Counted from the first letter of the stretch, positions 46,109 through 55,736 are shown. The stretch: DNA of 64,000 nucleotides from Actinomadura terrae (GCF_022751215.1 NZ_JAICDG010000001.1:1550001-1614000), one strand, 5' to 3'. The notes: a model not told the origin generated them from the sequence alone. Numbers and translations are program-made.

Positions 46109-48226
46109 GTGACCAAGGACGGCGGCGGCGCGGACCTGATTCCGGGCCTGGACGACCTTCCCCGGGCCCCGGCGGCCGAGGTGAAACGGGCCTCGGGAGC
46201 GGGCGGGAAGGCGGGCGCGGGCGGCCGCAAGGGCGCCAGGAAGGGCGCGCGGCGTCCCGCCGACGATCTTCCGGTGGCGCGGGTGGCGGTCGACATGTCG
46301 CTGCCGCACCTCGACCGCCCGTTCGACTACCTGGTGCCGGTGGAGCTCGCCGGGAAGGCCGTCCCCGGGTGCCGGGTGCGGGTGCGCTTCGCCGGGCAGC
46401 TCGTGGACGGCTTCCTGCTGGAGCGCGTCGCCGAGAGCGACCACGAGGGCCGCCTGGCCTACCTGGAGCGGGTCACCTCGCCCGAGCCCGTGCTGACCCC
46501 GGAGATCGCGGCGCTGGCCCGGGAGGTGGCCGTCCGCTACGCGGGGACGTTCGCCGACGTGGTCCGGCTGGCCGTCCCGCCCCGGCACGCCCGCGTGGAG
46601 GCCGAGCCGGTCCCCGAGGACGAGGACGACGCCGAGGCCGAGGAGGACGAGAAGGCAGAGCCCGCCGGGATCGGCGTGTGGGCGGAGTACCCGGCGGGCG
46701 CGTCGTTCCTGGGGGCGCTGGAGGCCGGGCGGGCCCCCCGGGCGGTCTGGACGGCGCTGCCCGGCGACGGATGGGCCCCCGCCATCGCGCGGGCGGTGGC
46801 GGCGGCGCTGGCGTCCGGGCGCGGCGCGCTGGTCGTGGTCGCCGACGGGCGCGACGTCGCCCGCGTGGACGCCGCCCTGGCGGCCGAGCTGGGGGAGGGG
46901 CGGCACGTCGCGCTGACGGCGGAGCTGGGCCCGGCCGAGCGGTACCGCAGGTGGCTGTCGGTGCTGCGGGGGCGGGCGCGCGCGGTGGTCGGCACCCGCG
47001 CGGCGATGTTCGCGCCGGTCGCCGATCTGGGGCTGGTCGTCCTGTGGGACGACGGCGACGACGTCCACGCCGAGCCGCACGCCCCGTATCCGCATCCGCG
47101 CGAGGTGCTCGCGCTGCGCGCCCACCGGGCGGGCGCGGGCGCGCTGATCGGCGGCTTCACCCGCACCACGGACGCGACGCAGCTGGTCGAGAGCGGGTGG
47201 GCGCACGCGCTGGCCGCCGACCGTGCGCGCATCCGGGAGGCCATGCCCCGCGTCCGGTACGTGGGGGAGGACGCGCAGCTCGCCCGGGACGCCGCCGCCC
47301 GCACCGCGCGGCTGCCGAACGTGGCGTTCGAGGTGGCGCGGAGCGCGCTCGCGGAGGGGCCGGTCCTGGTGCAGGTGCCCAGGCGCGGCTACGTGCCGGG
47401 CATCGCCTGCGGGCGGTGCCGGAGCCCGGCGCGGTGCGCGGCGTGCCAGGGGCCGCTGTCGCTGTCGTCGTCCCATGCCGCCCCCTACTGCCGGTGGTGC
47501 GGGCGGATCGCGGGCGACTGGCACTGCCCGGAGTGCGGGTTCTTCCAGGTGCGCGCCGTGGTGGTCGGCGCGAAGCGCACGGCCGAGGAGCTGGGCAGGG
47601 CGTTCCCCGGCGTACCGGTGCGGACGTCGGGGCGGGAGGCGGTCCTCGACCGGGTGGGGCCCGAGCGGGCGCTGGTGGTGTCCACGCCGGGTGCCGAGCC
47701 GTCCGCCGAGGGCGGGTACCGGGCGGGCCTGCTGCTGGACGGCTGGGTGCTGCTGGGCCGTCCCGACCTGCGCGCCGGTGAGGAGACGCTGCGCCGCTGG
47801 ATGAACGCGGCGTCGCTCGTCCGTTCGGGGTCGCCGGTGATCGTGGCGGCCGAGGGGTCGCTCCCGCCGGTGCAGGCGCTCGTCCGGTGGGATCCGGTGA
47901 CGTACGCGGAACGGGAGCTGGCCGAGCGGCGCGAGGTGGGCTTTCCGCCCGCCGCGCGGATGGCGTCGCTGACCGCGTCCCCCGCGGCGATCCGGGAGCT
48001 GCTGGCCGACGCGCGGCTCCCCGACGGCGCGGAGGTGCTCGGGCCGGTGCCCGTCCCGCAGGCGGGGGCGGCGGACGGCCCGGAGAAGGAGCGCGCGCTG
48101 GTCCGCGTGCCGAGGGCGGCCGGGCAGGCGCTGGCGCGCGCGCTGAAGGAGGCCCAGGGGGTGCGCAGTGCCCGCAAGGCGACCGAGACCGTCCGCGTCC
48201 AGGTCGACCCGCTCGAACTGATCTAG
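46109..48226 (+). CDS. priA: primosomal protein N' (PriA), ATPase-degenerate actinobacterial type
   Basis: 705 residues. The 3'-binding domain (FDYLVPVELAGKAVPGCRVRVRF) and the eight-cysteine zinc region (CGRCRSPARCAACQGPL... CRWCGRIAGDWHCPECG) are conserved. Walker A is replaced by LPGDGWAPAI, where GxTGSGKT is expected, and the DEAH box by LWDDGDD. It therefore probably binds forks without unwinding DNA. A basic Gly/Lys/Arg tail (20-50) precedes the domain. The GTG lies six bases after TAGGAC, possibly leaderless. Its stop abuts the convergent araC-type gene. Confidence 0.92.
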   Translation: MTKDGGGADLIPGLDDLPRAPAAEVKRASGAGGKAGAGGRKGARKGARRPADDLPVARVAVDMSLPHLDRPFDYLVPVELAGKAVPGCRVRVRFAGQLVDGFLLERVAESDHEGRLAYLERVTSPEPVLTPEIAALAREVAVRYAGTFADVVRLAVPPRHARVEAEPVPEDEDDAEAEEDEKAEPAGIGVWAEYPAGASFLGALEAGRAPRAVWTALPGDGWAPAIARAVAAALASGRGALVVVADGRDVARVDAALAAELGEGRHVALTAELGPAERYRRWLSVLRGRARAVVGTRAAMFAPVADLGLVVLWDDGDDVHAEPHAPYPHPREVLALRAHRAGAGALIGGFTRTTDATQLVESGWAHALAADRARIREAMPRVRYVGEDAQLARDAAARTARLPNVAFEVARSALAEGPVLVQVPRRGYVPGIACGRCRSPARCAACQGPLSLSSSHAAPYCRWCGRIAGDWHCPECGFFQVRAVVVGAKRTAEELGRAFPGVPVRTSGREAVLDRVGPERALVVSTPGAEPSAEGGYRAGLLLDGWVLLGRPDLRAGEETLRRWMNAASLVRSGSPVIVAAEGSLPPVQALVRWDPVTYAERELAERREVGFPPAARMASLTASPAAIRELLADARLPDGAEVLGPVPVPQAGAADGPEKERALVRVPRAAGQALARALKEAQGVRSARKATETVRVQVDPLELI

Positions 48227-49063
48227 CTAGCGGGCCGGGCGGCGGCCGGGCGTGTACCCGTACTCCTTGGCGAACGCGGCGATGAACGCGGACGCGCTGG
48301 CGTAGCCGACCTGGTGGGCGACCGTGCTCACCGGGCGCGAGTCGAGGAGGGCCCGCGCGGCGCGCAGGCGGAGCGCCGTCCGCCACCGGGTGTAGGGCAT
48401 GCCGAACTCGCGGACGAAGTCGCGTTGCAGGGTCTTGACGCTGACGCGGAGCCGCCGCGCCCACTCGTCGAGGCCGGTGGGGTCGGCGGGGTCGTGGGAG
48501 AGGGCGCGGGCGACGGCGAGCGCGAACCCGGTCCCCTTCCCGGGGGCGGTGTCGGTCCCGACCACGGGCGAGCCGATCCCGGCCATGATGCGGCGCCGGG
48601 CCTCCAGCGCGGTCGCCTCGGCGCAGCCCCGGCGGGCGATCGACACGACGAGCCGGGTCGCCTCGGCGTCGATCGGGACGGGCCCCGAGCGCAGGTCGCC
48701 GAGCGCGGGCGGCACCTCGCGCAGGCAGATCCGGTAGACGGTCTGCCGGTCCCCGGCGCGCACCTCGTGGCTCGTGGCGCGCCGCGCCCAGAACGCCTCG
48801 CCGGCGCCGACGAACCGGACGGCCGGGCCGTGCGTCGTGGCGAGCGGCCCGTCGGGGGACCAGTAGAGCTGGTGCAGGAAGTCCTGGCGGCCCTCGCCGA
48901 ACGCCAGCGCGTCCGCCGAGCGGTACCGCAGGACGAGGATGCCGCCGGGGTCGCCGAGTCCGTAGCCGAACTCTTCGCAGCTCTCAGGGTCGTTCCGGGG
49001 GGTGCGGGGGGTCGTCCCCCCGCGATGAAGCGGGTCGGCGGTGCCATGGCGCGTCAGCGACAC
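48227..49063 (-). CDS. AraC-family transcriptional regulator
   Basis: 278 residues. The N-terminal cupin-like sensing domain (about 35-140) precedes a C-terminal double helix-turn-helix: LDEWARRLRVSVKTLQRDFVREFGMPYTRWR and VSTVAHQVGYASASAFIAAFAKEYGYTPGRR. GTG 49063 has GGGAGG seven bases upstream. It diverges from the siderophore uptake operon across an iron box, so it is likely to activate that operon in response to a siderophore, like PchR/AlcR-type regulators. This role is inferred from position. Confidence 0.88.
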   Translation of the reverse strand: MSLTRHGTADPLHRGGTTPRTPRNDPESCEEFGYGLGDPGGILVLRYRSADALAFGEGRQDFLHQLYWSPDGPLATTHGPAVRFVGAGEAFWARRATSHEVRAGDRQTVYRICLREVPPALGDLRSGPVPIDAEATRLVVSIARRGCAEATALEARRRIMAGIGSPVVGTDTAPGKGTGFALAVARALSHDPADPTGLDEWARRLRVSVKTLQRDFVREFGMPYTRWRTALRLRAARALLDSRPVSTVAHQVGYASASAFIAAFAKEYGYTPGRRPAR

Positions 49064-49092
49064 AGGGTGTCCTCCCAGCGATATCGCGTTGG

Positions 49093-49111
49093 TTAAGTAA
49101 GGCTTACCTTA
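49093..49111. promoter_or_regulatory. iron box (DtxR/IdeR/DmdR type)
   Basis: TTAAGTAAGGCTTACCTTA closely matches the 19-base consensus TTAGGTTAGGCTAACCTAA. It overlaps a plausible promoter (TTGGTT 49089-49094, 18 bases, TAGCCC 49113-49118) for the uptake operon and also faces the araC-type gene, so both directions may be iron-repressed. Confidence 0.88.
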
Positions 49112-49158
49112 GTAGCCCTGTTCAGTGCTCTCACCACGCAAGACGAGGAAAGACGACC

Positions 49159-50163
49159 ATGCCTGTTGCCCAGCCCTGGAGACTCGCGGCGGCCGCCGCG
49201 GCCGCGCTCGTCCTGGCGTCCGCGTGCGGGTCCGGAGGGTCGGACGAGGCGTCCGGCGCGTCCGGCTCGTCCGCGACGCGGGTCTTCGACGCCGAGAACG
49301 GCAAGGTCGAGATTCCGGCCAAGCCCAAGAGGGTCGTCGCGACCGGCTACGCGGTGCCGGTGCTCATCGAACTGGGCGCGCCGCTGGTGGGCATCTCCAG
49401 CTGGAAGCGCGGCATCCCCATGATGAGCCCGGCGGACCGCGCGTCCTACGACAGGCTCACCAAGGTCGCGGGCGAGATGGCGGCCGAGACCAACTACGAG
49501 GCCGTCGCCAAGGCCAAGCCCGACCTCATCGTCATCGGCGTGCCGAAGCCCGTCCTCGGCGACCTGAACATGAAGCGGCTGGAGTCGATCGCGCCCGTCG
49601 TCGTGCTCGGGCCGTCCTCGCCGTCGGACTGGCGGGACCTGTCGCGGCGCCAGGCCGACGCGGCGGGCAGCCTCGGCGGCTACACCAAGGCGAAGGCGGC
49701 CTACGAGAAGCGGGCCGGGGAGGTCGCGGCCAAGTACCGGGGCACGCTGGCGAAGCTGAAGTTCGGCCACGTCGGCGGGTACGGCAAGGTCGCGGCCGGG
49801 ACGTTCATGCGCGAGTACGCCGGGTCCTGGGGCACCAACATCGCCGGGGACGTCGGCGTCAGGTACTACGGCGAGGTCAGGGAGAAGAAGGGCGGCGGCG
49901 CGGGCGTCTCGGAGTACCCCTCGATCGAGGAGGTGTCCACGAGCCTCGGCGCGGCCGACGTGATCACCTACACGCTGGAGCCGGACGGGACGGTCGGGCA
50001 GTCCGTCAAGTACGTGCTCGACTCGCGGATGTGGAAGGACCTGCCCGCGGTGAAGAAGGGCCGGGCCATCGGGCTCCGCTACACGCAGGCGGCGACCTAC
50101 CCGTCCGCGACCAAGACCCTCGACGCCCTCGACCAGGCGCTCGCGCCGCTGTCGAAGCCGTGA
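49159..50163 (+). CDS. siderophore ABC transporter substrate-binding lipoprotein
   Basis: 334 residues. The signal peptide ends with a lipobox LVLASAC (Cys near residue 23). The FecB/FepB-like fold is seen in VVATGYAVPVLIELGAPLVGISSWKRG, AKAKPDLIVIGVPKP, and the late KKGRAIGLRYT. It captures ferric siderophore at the cell surface. It begins 48 bases after the iron box and overlaps the next gene by GTGA. Confidence 0.93.
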   Translation: MPVAQPWRLAAAAAAALVLASACGSGGSDEASGASGSSATRVFDAENGKVEIPAKPKRVVATGYAVPVLIELGAPLVGISSWKRGIPMMSPADRASYDRLTKVAGEMAAETNYEAVAKAKPDLIVIGVPKPVLGDLNMKRLESIAPVVVLGPSSPSDWRDLSRRQADAAGSLGGYTKAKAAYEKRAGEVAAKYRGTLAKLKFGHVGGYGKVAAGTFMREYAGSWGTNIAGDVGVRYYGEVREKKGGGAGVSEYPSIEEVSTSLGAADVITYTLEPDGTVGQSVKYVLDSRMWKDLPAVKKGRAIGLRYTQAATYPSATKTLDALDQALAPLSKP

Positions 50164-50975
50164 GGGCCGACCGCAGCGACCCGCGCGGGCGGGTCGCCGA
50201 GCACCACCGCGCCGGGACGGGCGTCGCGCGCGTCGGCTACCCGATCGGGGTCAGGGAGGCGACGGTCGCGCGCCGCGAGCGGCTCACGCCGAACATGCTG
50301 CGCCTCACGCTCGGCGGACCCGGGCTCGACGGCTTCCACACCTACCAGGCCGACGACCACGTGAAGATCGTCTTCCCGGACGCGGACGGCGTGCTGCGCG
50401 CTCCCGTCCCCGGTGAGAACCAGGAGCTCCACTGGCCCCGCCCGCTGCCGCCCACCCGCAAGTACACGGTGCGGCGCTACGACGCGCGGGCGCGGGAGCT
50501 GGACCTGGACTTCGTGCTGCACCCCGGCGGGCTCGCCTCCGCCTGGGCGGAGGACGTCCCGGTGGGGGAGCGGGTCACGATCGCCGGGCCGCCCGGTGCC
50601 AAGGCGTTCGCCCAGACCTACGACCATTACCTGTTCGCGGTGGACGCGACCGCGCTGCCCGCGTTCGCGCGCTGGCTGGAGGAGGCCCCGGCGGGCGTCT
50701 CGGCGCGCGCGGTCGTCGAGACCGGGGCCGCAGCCGACCACGCCTACCCGCTCGCCCGGCGGTACGGGGTCGGCGTCACGTGGCTGGCGCGCGGGGACGG
50801 GGGTTCCGCGCTCGCCGACGCGGTCCGCGACCTGCCCCTCCCGGACGGGCGGACGTTCCTGTTCGCGGCGGGCGAGGCCGACGCGATCAAACCGCTGCGG
50901 GCCTGGAGCCGCGGGCGGATGGACGCGCTGTTCACCGGCTACTGGAAGCGCGGAGTAGTCGATCTTGACGACTGA
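50160..50975 (+). CDS. siderophore-interacting protein (ferric-siderophore reductase)
   Basis: 271 residues. The FAD domain carries RLTPNMLRLTLGG and RKYTVRRYD, followed by the ViuB/SIP C-terminal NAD domain TFLFAAGEADAIKPLRAW...GYWKRG. It reduces imported Fe(III)-siderophore in the cytoplasm and releases iron. Its GTG overlaps the stop of the binding protein, and its end overlaps the first permease. Confidence 0.92.
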   Translation: MRADRSDPRGRVAEHHRAGTGVARVGYPIGVREATVARRERLTPNMLRLTLGGPGLDGFHTYQADDHVKIVFPDADGVLRAPVPGENQELHWPRPLPPTRKYTVRRYDARARELDLDFVLHPGGLASAWAEDVPVGERVTIAGPPGAKAFAQTYDHYLFAVDATALPAFARWLEEAPAGVSARAVVETGAAADHAYPLARRYGVGVTWLARGDGGSALADAVRDLPLPDGRTFLFAAGEADAIKPLRAWSRGRMDALFTGYWKRGVVDLDD

Positions 50976-51954
50976 CCGGGGACGGCGGTTCGCGGTGCTG
51001 GCGGTCGCCGTCGTCCTGCTGGCCGTGCTCGTGGGCGCCAGCCTGTGCGTGGGGGCGCGGACCTTCCCGCCGGGGGCCGTGTGGGCGGCACTGACCGGGC
51101 ACGACGCGTCCGGCGCCCGGTCGGTCGTCCGCGACGTCCGGGTGCCGCGGACGGTGCTGGCCCTGTGCGCGGGCGCCGCGCTCGCCACCGCCGGGACGCT
51201 GATCCAGACGCTCACCCGCAACCCGCTCGCCGAGCCGGGCGTGCTCGGCGTCACCGCGGGCGCCGCGTTCGCGATCACGCTCGGGACCGTGGCCGGGCTG
51301 AGCGGGTCGCAGCCCGCGCAGATGGGGCTCGCGGTCGCGGGATCGGCGCTCGCCGCGACCGTCGTGTACGCCGTCGGGCGCTCGCTCCCGCTGCGGCTCC
51401 TGCTCGCCGGGGTCGCGCTGACCGCCGTGCTGGCGGGGCTGACCCTCGGGTTGCGGCTGGTGTACCCCGACGCGCTCGACGAGTACCGCTACTGGTCGGT
51501 CGGGTCGCTGGCCGGACGCGAGCGGACGCCGCTGGCCCTCCCAATCGGCACGATCCTCGTCGCGCTCGCCGGGACGGCGCTGGTGACCCGCCCGCTCGGC
51601 GGCCTGATGCTGGGGGACGGCGTCGCGCACGCGCTCGGGGCCCGGGTCCGGCGGACGGGGGTCGCCGTGCTCGTCCTCGTCACGCTGCTGACCGGCGCCG
51701 CGACCGCCGTGGTCGGGCCGATCATGTTCGTCGGGCTGATCGTCCCGCACCTGGCCCGGCGGTTCGCGGCGGGGTCGCTGCCCTGGCTCGTGGCCTACAC
51801 GGCCGTGCTCGGCTCGGTGCTGCTCGTCGCCGCCGACATCGGCGCGCGGCTGCTGCTGCCGACCGGCGAGGTGCCGGTCGCGATCGTGACCGCCTTCCTC
51901 GGTGGCCCGGCGCTGATCTGGGTCGTCCGGCGGCACGGGGCGGTGGCCCTGTGA
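50965..51954 (+). CDS. FecCD-family siderophore permease, subunit 1
   Basis: 329 residues, about nine helices. The family motif VRVPRTVLALCAGAALATAGTLIQTLTRNPLAEPGVLGV is present, and VVGPIMFVGLIVPHLARR near 245 is the ATPase coupling region. It starts with TTG 50965 inside the SIP gene and pairs with the second permease (GTGA overlap). Confidence 0.92.
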   Translation: MTTDRGRRFAVLAVAVVLLAVLVGASLCVGARTFPPGAVWAALTGHDASGARSVVRDVRVPRTVLALCAGAALATAGTLIQTLTRNPLAEPGVLGVTAGAAFAITLGTVAGLSGSQPAQMGLAVAGSALAATVVYAVGRSLPLRLLLAGVALTAVLAGLTLGLRLVYPDALDEYRYWSVGSLAGRERTPLALPIGTILVALAGTALVTRPLGGLMLGDGVAHALGARVRRTGVAVLVLVTLLTGAATAVVGPIMFVGLIVPHLARRFAAGSLPWLVAYTAVLGSVLLVAADIGARLLLPTGEVPVAIVTAFLGGPALIWVVRRHGAVAL

Positions 51955-52967
51955 TCGTCGTGCGGATGGGTCCGGTGTCGGCGCTGGTGGAGCGCCGCGC
52001 GGCGGTGGTCTCGCTCGGGCTCGCGGCGGCGATCGCGGTCCTCGCGCTGGCCGCGCTGTGCCGGGGCGACGCGTGGGACCCGCCGGGCGAGGTCGTCCAG
52101 GGCCTGTTCGGACGCGGCGGATCGGCGCTCGTCGTCCGGGAGTGGCGGCTGCCGCGCGTCGCCGCCGCGATCGTCTTCGGCGCCGCGCTCGGCCTGGCGG
52201 GCTCGCTGTTCCAGAACCTGACCCGCAACCCCCTCGGCAGCCCGGACGTCATCGGCCTCGACGCGGGCGCCTACACCGGCGTGCTCATCGCGATCACCGT
52301 GTTCGGCGGCACCGCCCCGGGGCTCGCGGCGGGCGCGCTCGCGGGCGGCCTGTGCACGGCGGCGGCCGTCTACCTGCTGTCGCTGCGGTCGGGGCTGAGC
52401 GGGCTGCGGCTCGTGGTCGTCGGCGTCGCCGTGCACGCCATGCTGACCGCCGCGAACTCCTGGATCGTGCTGCGCGCCGACCTGGACGTGGCGATCGCCG
52501 CGACCGGGTGGCAGGCGGGCACGCTCAACGGCGCCGAGTGGGCGGCGCTGCGTCCGGCGTTCCTCGTCATCGGCGTGCTGGCGCTGCTGACGGCGGCGCT
52601 GTCGCAGGGCGAGCGGCAGGCCGCGCTCGGCGACGAGGCCGCCGCCGCGTCCGGGCTCGGACTCGGCCGGTTCCGGTTCCTGGCCGTGCTGGCGGGGGTG
52701 GGCTGCACGGCGAGCGTCACGTCCGCCGCCGGGCCGATCGTGTTCGTCGCGCTCGTCGCCCCGCAGATCGGCCGCCGGATCACCGGTGCGGCCGGGACCC
52801 CGCCGCTGCCCGCCGCGCTGACCGGCGCGCTCCTGCTGCTGGCCGCCGACCTCGCGGCGCAGGCGGTGCTCGCCCCCGTCCAGCTCCCGGTCGGGGTCGT
52901 GACCACGGTGCTCGGCGGAAGCTACCTGTGCCTGCTGCTCCTCAGAGAGGTCGGACGAGCGTCATGA
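51951..52967 (+). CDS. FecCD-family siderophore permease, subunit 2
   Basis: 338 residues with the same fold as subunit 1: WRLPRVAAAIVFGAALGLAGSLFQNLTRNPLGSPDVIG and SAAGPIVFVALVAPQIGRR. Subunits 1 and 2 form the membrane channel as a heterodimer (FecC/FecD). GTG 51951 is used; ATG 51966 is an alternative. The stop overlaps the ATPase ATG. Confidence 0.93.
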   Translation: MIVVRMGPVSALVERRAAVVSLGLAAAIAVLALAALCRGDAWDPPGEVVQGLFGRGGSALVVREWRLPRVAAAIVFGAALGLAGSLFQNLTRNPLGSPDVIGLDAGAYTGVLIAITVFGGTAPGLAAGALAGGLCTAAAVYLLSLRSGLSGLRLVVVGVAVHAMLTAANSWIVLRADLDVAIAATGWQAGTLNGAEWAALRPAFLVIGVLALLTAALSQGERQAALGDEAAAASGLGLGRFRFLAVLAGVGCTASVTSAAGPIVFVALVAPQIGRRITGAAGTPPLPAALTGALLLLAADLAAQAVLAPVQLPVGVVTTVLGGSYLCLLLLREVGRAS

Positions 52968-53830
52968 ACGGCGATGTCATCGGAGGGAAGGCGCGGCTCA
53001 GCGCGCGGGACGTCACGCTCGGCTACGGCGACCGCGTCGTCTCGACCCGGCTGGACCTCGACGTCCCCGACGGCGCGTTCACCGCCGTCGTCGGCGCGAA
53101 CGCGTGCGGCAAGTCGACGCTGCTGCGCTCGTTCGCGCGGCTCCTGGCGCCCTCCGAGGGGGAGGTGACCTTCGACGGGCGGGACGTGCGCGGCTACCAC
53201 CCGAAGGCCATCGCGCGGCAGGTCGGGTTCCTGCCGCAGGGCGCGGTCGCGCCCGAGAACATCCTCGTCCGGCAGCTCGTCGCCCGCGGCCGCTACCCGC
53301 ACCAGTCGCTGCTGTCGACCTGGTCGGCCGAGGACGAGCGCGCCGTCGCCGCCGCGATGGACGCGGCGGGCGTCGCCGACCTCGCCGGGCGCCGCGTCGA
53401 GGACCTGTCGGGCGGGCAGCGGCAGCGCGCCTGGGTGGCGATGGTCCTCGCGCAGGAGACGCCCTACCTGCTGCTGGACGAGCCCACCACGTTCCTCGAC
53501 ATCACCCACCAGTACCAGCTGCTCGCGCTGCTCGCCCGGCTCCGCGACGAGGGGCGGACGATCGTCGCCGTGCTGCACGACATCAACCAGGCGTGCCGCT
53601 TCGCCGACCACCTCGTCGCCATGCGCGCCGGCCGGGTCGTCGCCGCCGGAGCGCCCGCCGACATCGTCGACGCGGCGCTGGTCGCGGAGGTGTTCGAGCT
53701 GTCCTGTGTGATCGTGCCCGACCCGGTGACCGGTACCCCGATGGTCGTCCCGACCGCCGAGTACGGGGGCGGGCGGGCGCCCGCGCGCTCCCAGGCCAAG
53801 ATGGGCGCGCCCGGCGGTGATGACCAATAG
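52964..53830 (+). CDS. siderophore ABC transporter ATP-binding protein
   Basis: 288 residues. Walker A VVGANACGKST, signature LSGGQRQRAWVAMVLAQE, Walker B PYLLLDEPTTFLDI, and H-loop VLHDINQACRF are intact. It is a FecE/FepC-type ATPase that powers the two permeases. The last 40 residues (AEYGGGRAPARSQAK...) are a variable tail. Nine bases separate it from the next gene. Confidence 0.94.
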   Translation: MNGDVIGGKARLSARDVTLGYGDRVVSTRLDLDVPDGAFTAVVGANACGKSTLLRSFARLLAPSEGEVTFDGRDVRGYHPKAIARQVGFLPQGAVAPENILVRQLVARGRYPHQSLLSTWSAEDERAVAAAMDAAGVADLAGRRVEDLSGGQRQRAWVAMVLAQETPYLLLDEPTTFLDITHQYQLLALLARLRDEGRTIVAVLHDINQACRFADHLVAMRAGRVVAAGAPADIVDAALVAEVFELSCVIVPDPVTGTPMVVPTAEYGGGRAPARSQAKMGAPGGDDQ

Positions 53831-53839
53831 GGTTCACGG

Positions 53840-55630
53840 GTGGCCGACAACTGGGTGGAGACGACCGCGGGCGAACTGCGGCTGTGGGCGGACGAGCACG
53901 GCGAGGAGCTGGACGAGCAGGGCGCCCGCCTGCTGCTCGACCTCGTCCGCGAGGAGATGGGGCTCGGCGCGGCCGAGGAGCTGACCGCCGAGGGGGTCCG
54001 CGAGCTGCTGCTGGAGGTGTTCCCCGAGTCGGTGGTCGCGGGCGCGGACGAGGTCCCCGCCGTCCTGGACACCCTGCGCCGCCTCGTGGCGTTCCTGCGC
54101 GACACCCGCGCGGTGCCCGCCCCGCGCGCCGCCGAGCTGGCGGCCGAGATCGAGCGGACCGCCCCCGCCTTCGCCGCGGCCGTGGCCGCCGCCGACACCG
54201 CCGAGCGGCAGGTCGCGGCCGAGGTCATCGCCGGGCTGATGCGCGCCGACGGCGTCCCGCTGGACGACCAGGACGCCGTCGAGGCGTGGGTGGCGGAGTT
54301 CGAGGCGCTGCCCGAGGACGAGCGCTACGCCCGCACCGAGGAGTACCTGCGGCAGACCGAGGAGCTGGTCGTGCCGCCCGTCCGGCTGCCGGCCGAGGCC
54401 GAGCTCGCCGCCGCCGTCCGCGCGTCGGAGCTGACCGCGCGGGTCATCGCGCTCGCGGAGTGGGCGGACGGGCGGGCGCTCACCGAGCACGACCAGCTGA
54501 CCGAGGCCGACGCCGAAGAGGCCCGCGACGTGCTCGGCATGAAGCTGACGGGCGGGTACGCCCAGCTTGAGGACGAGGGCGCGCTGGAGCGGCTGTGGTG
54601 GGCCGCCGTCGAGGCCGAGGTGATCACCGTCGGGGACGGCGCCGCCGCGTCCGGCCCCGCGCTGGAGGGCCTGCGGTCGGCCGACGACGCGGCGCTGCTC
54701 GCCGCCTGGCTGCCGCTGTTCGACGCCGTCGTGGTGCCCGAGCACGACCCCGAGGACGGCCTGGACGCGATGGAGCTCGTCCAGAACGAGATGACCGGCG
54801 TCCTGATCCACCTGTACGAGCAGGAGGAGCCGACGACCCCCCACGAGCTGCTGGAGGCGCTGCGCGAGCACGTCGGGGAGAGCTACGACTTCTCCGACGA
54901 GGACGCCATGTCGAGCCTGGTCGTCGACGCGTTCCTGCTGGAGCTCGGCGCGCTCCAGGAGTGGGGGATCGTCGAGCCCGCCGGCGAGGAGGGACGCGCG
55001 CTCACGCCGCTCGGCGTGTGGGGCGTCCGGGAGCTGCTGCTGGCCGACGGGTTCACCGCGCCGCTGGTCGGGGAGCTGGCGGACGCGTCGGCGGCCGGGC
55101 TGGTCGAGGGCCTCACCTGGCACCGCCCGGACACCGCCGACGAGGAGATCTCCGGCTGGCTCGCCGCCCGCGACGCCAAGGACGCCGCCGCCGACCTCCT
55201 CGACGTCATGCGGACGGGCGGCCCCGGCGCCCGCAACCTCGCCGCCGCCGTCCTGCACCGGATCGGCCCGGAGGCCGCGCCGGTGGTCCGGGCCGCGCGC
55301 GAGCATCCGCTGGTCTCGCCGTACGCGGTGCTGTGGCTGAACGCGGCGGGCGACGCCTCGGGGCGCGAGCTGGCCCGCGAGGAGTACCTGTGGGTGTTCG
55401 TCGACACCGTCGCCGGGATGCTGGAGACCGCCGAGCCCGCCGACGCCGTCGAGGCCGCGCTGGCCGACGCGCCGCCCGGCCCGGAGCTGCTCGCGATGAT
55501 CGACGAGCTGTGGCGCACCCACCACGACGACGTGGCCGGCGTCCTGGAGGCCCTCGGCGACCATCATCCCGACAAGGTCATCGCCAAGGCCGCTCGAACC
55601 GCCGCCTACAAGGCGCGCTCGTCGGGATAG
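53840..55630 (+). CDS. large acidic helical protein of unknown function
   Basis: 596 residues, strongly acidic, no signal, membrane segment or cysteine. GTG 53840 is nine bases after the iron ABC ATPase stop, so it may be the last gene of the iron operon. Residues 1-370 are long helices rich in Glu/Asp/Ala (for example RLLLDLVREEMGLGAAEELTAEGVRELLLEVF). Residues 440-596 look like short HEAT-type repeats (AAADLLDVMRTGGPGARNLAAAVLHRIG, ADAVEAALADAPPGPELLAMID). It recalls adaptor or scaffold proteins. I do not recognise a family. Confidence 0.75.
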   Translation: MADNWVETTAGELRLWADEHGEELDEQGARLLLDLVREEMGLGAAEELTAEGVRELLLEVFPESVVAGADEVPAVLDTLRRLVAFLRDTRAVPAPRAAELAAEIERTAPAFAAAVAAADTAERQVAAEVIAGLMRADGVPLDDQDAVEAWVAEFEALPEDERYARTEEYLRQTEELVVPPVRLPAEAELAAAVRASELTARVIALAEWADGRALTEHDQLTEADAEEARDVLGMKLTGGYAQLEDEGALERLWWAAVEAEVITVGDGAAASGPALEGLRSADDAALLAAWLPLFDAVVVPEHDPEDGLDAMELVQNEMTGVLIHLYEQEEPTTPHELLEALREHVGESYDFSDEDAMSSLVVDAFLLELGALQEWGIVEPAGEEGRALTPLGVWGVRELLLADGFTAPLVGELADASAAGLVEGLTWHRPDTADEEISGWLAARDAKDAAADLLDVMRTGGPGARNLAAAVLHRIGPEAAPVVRAAREHPLVSPYAVLWLNAAGDASGRELAREEYLWVFVDTVAGMLETAEPADAVEAALADAPPGPELLAMIDELWRTHHDDVAGVLEALGDHHPDKVIAKAARTAAYKARSSG

Positions 55631-55706
55631 GGAGCGCGCCCGGGAGCGGCGGCGGGTAGCGCGGTCACGCCCACCGCCTCCGTAGACTGGGGGCGGTAGC
55701 GCGTCC

Positions 55707-55736
55707 CCTGTCCGTCCCGCTCCTGTCCGTCCCGCT
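55707..55736 (+). repeat. two perfect 15-base direct repeats before def
   Basis: CCTGTCCGTCCCGCT at 55707-55721 is repeated exactly at 55722-55736, between the -10-like TAGACT (55683-55688) and the def start. It would lie in the 5' leader. Confidence 0.65.
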
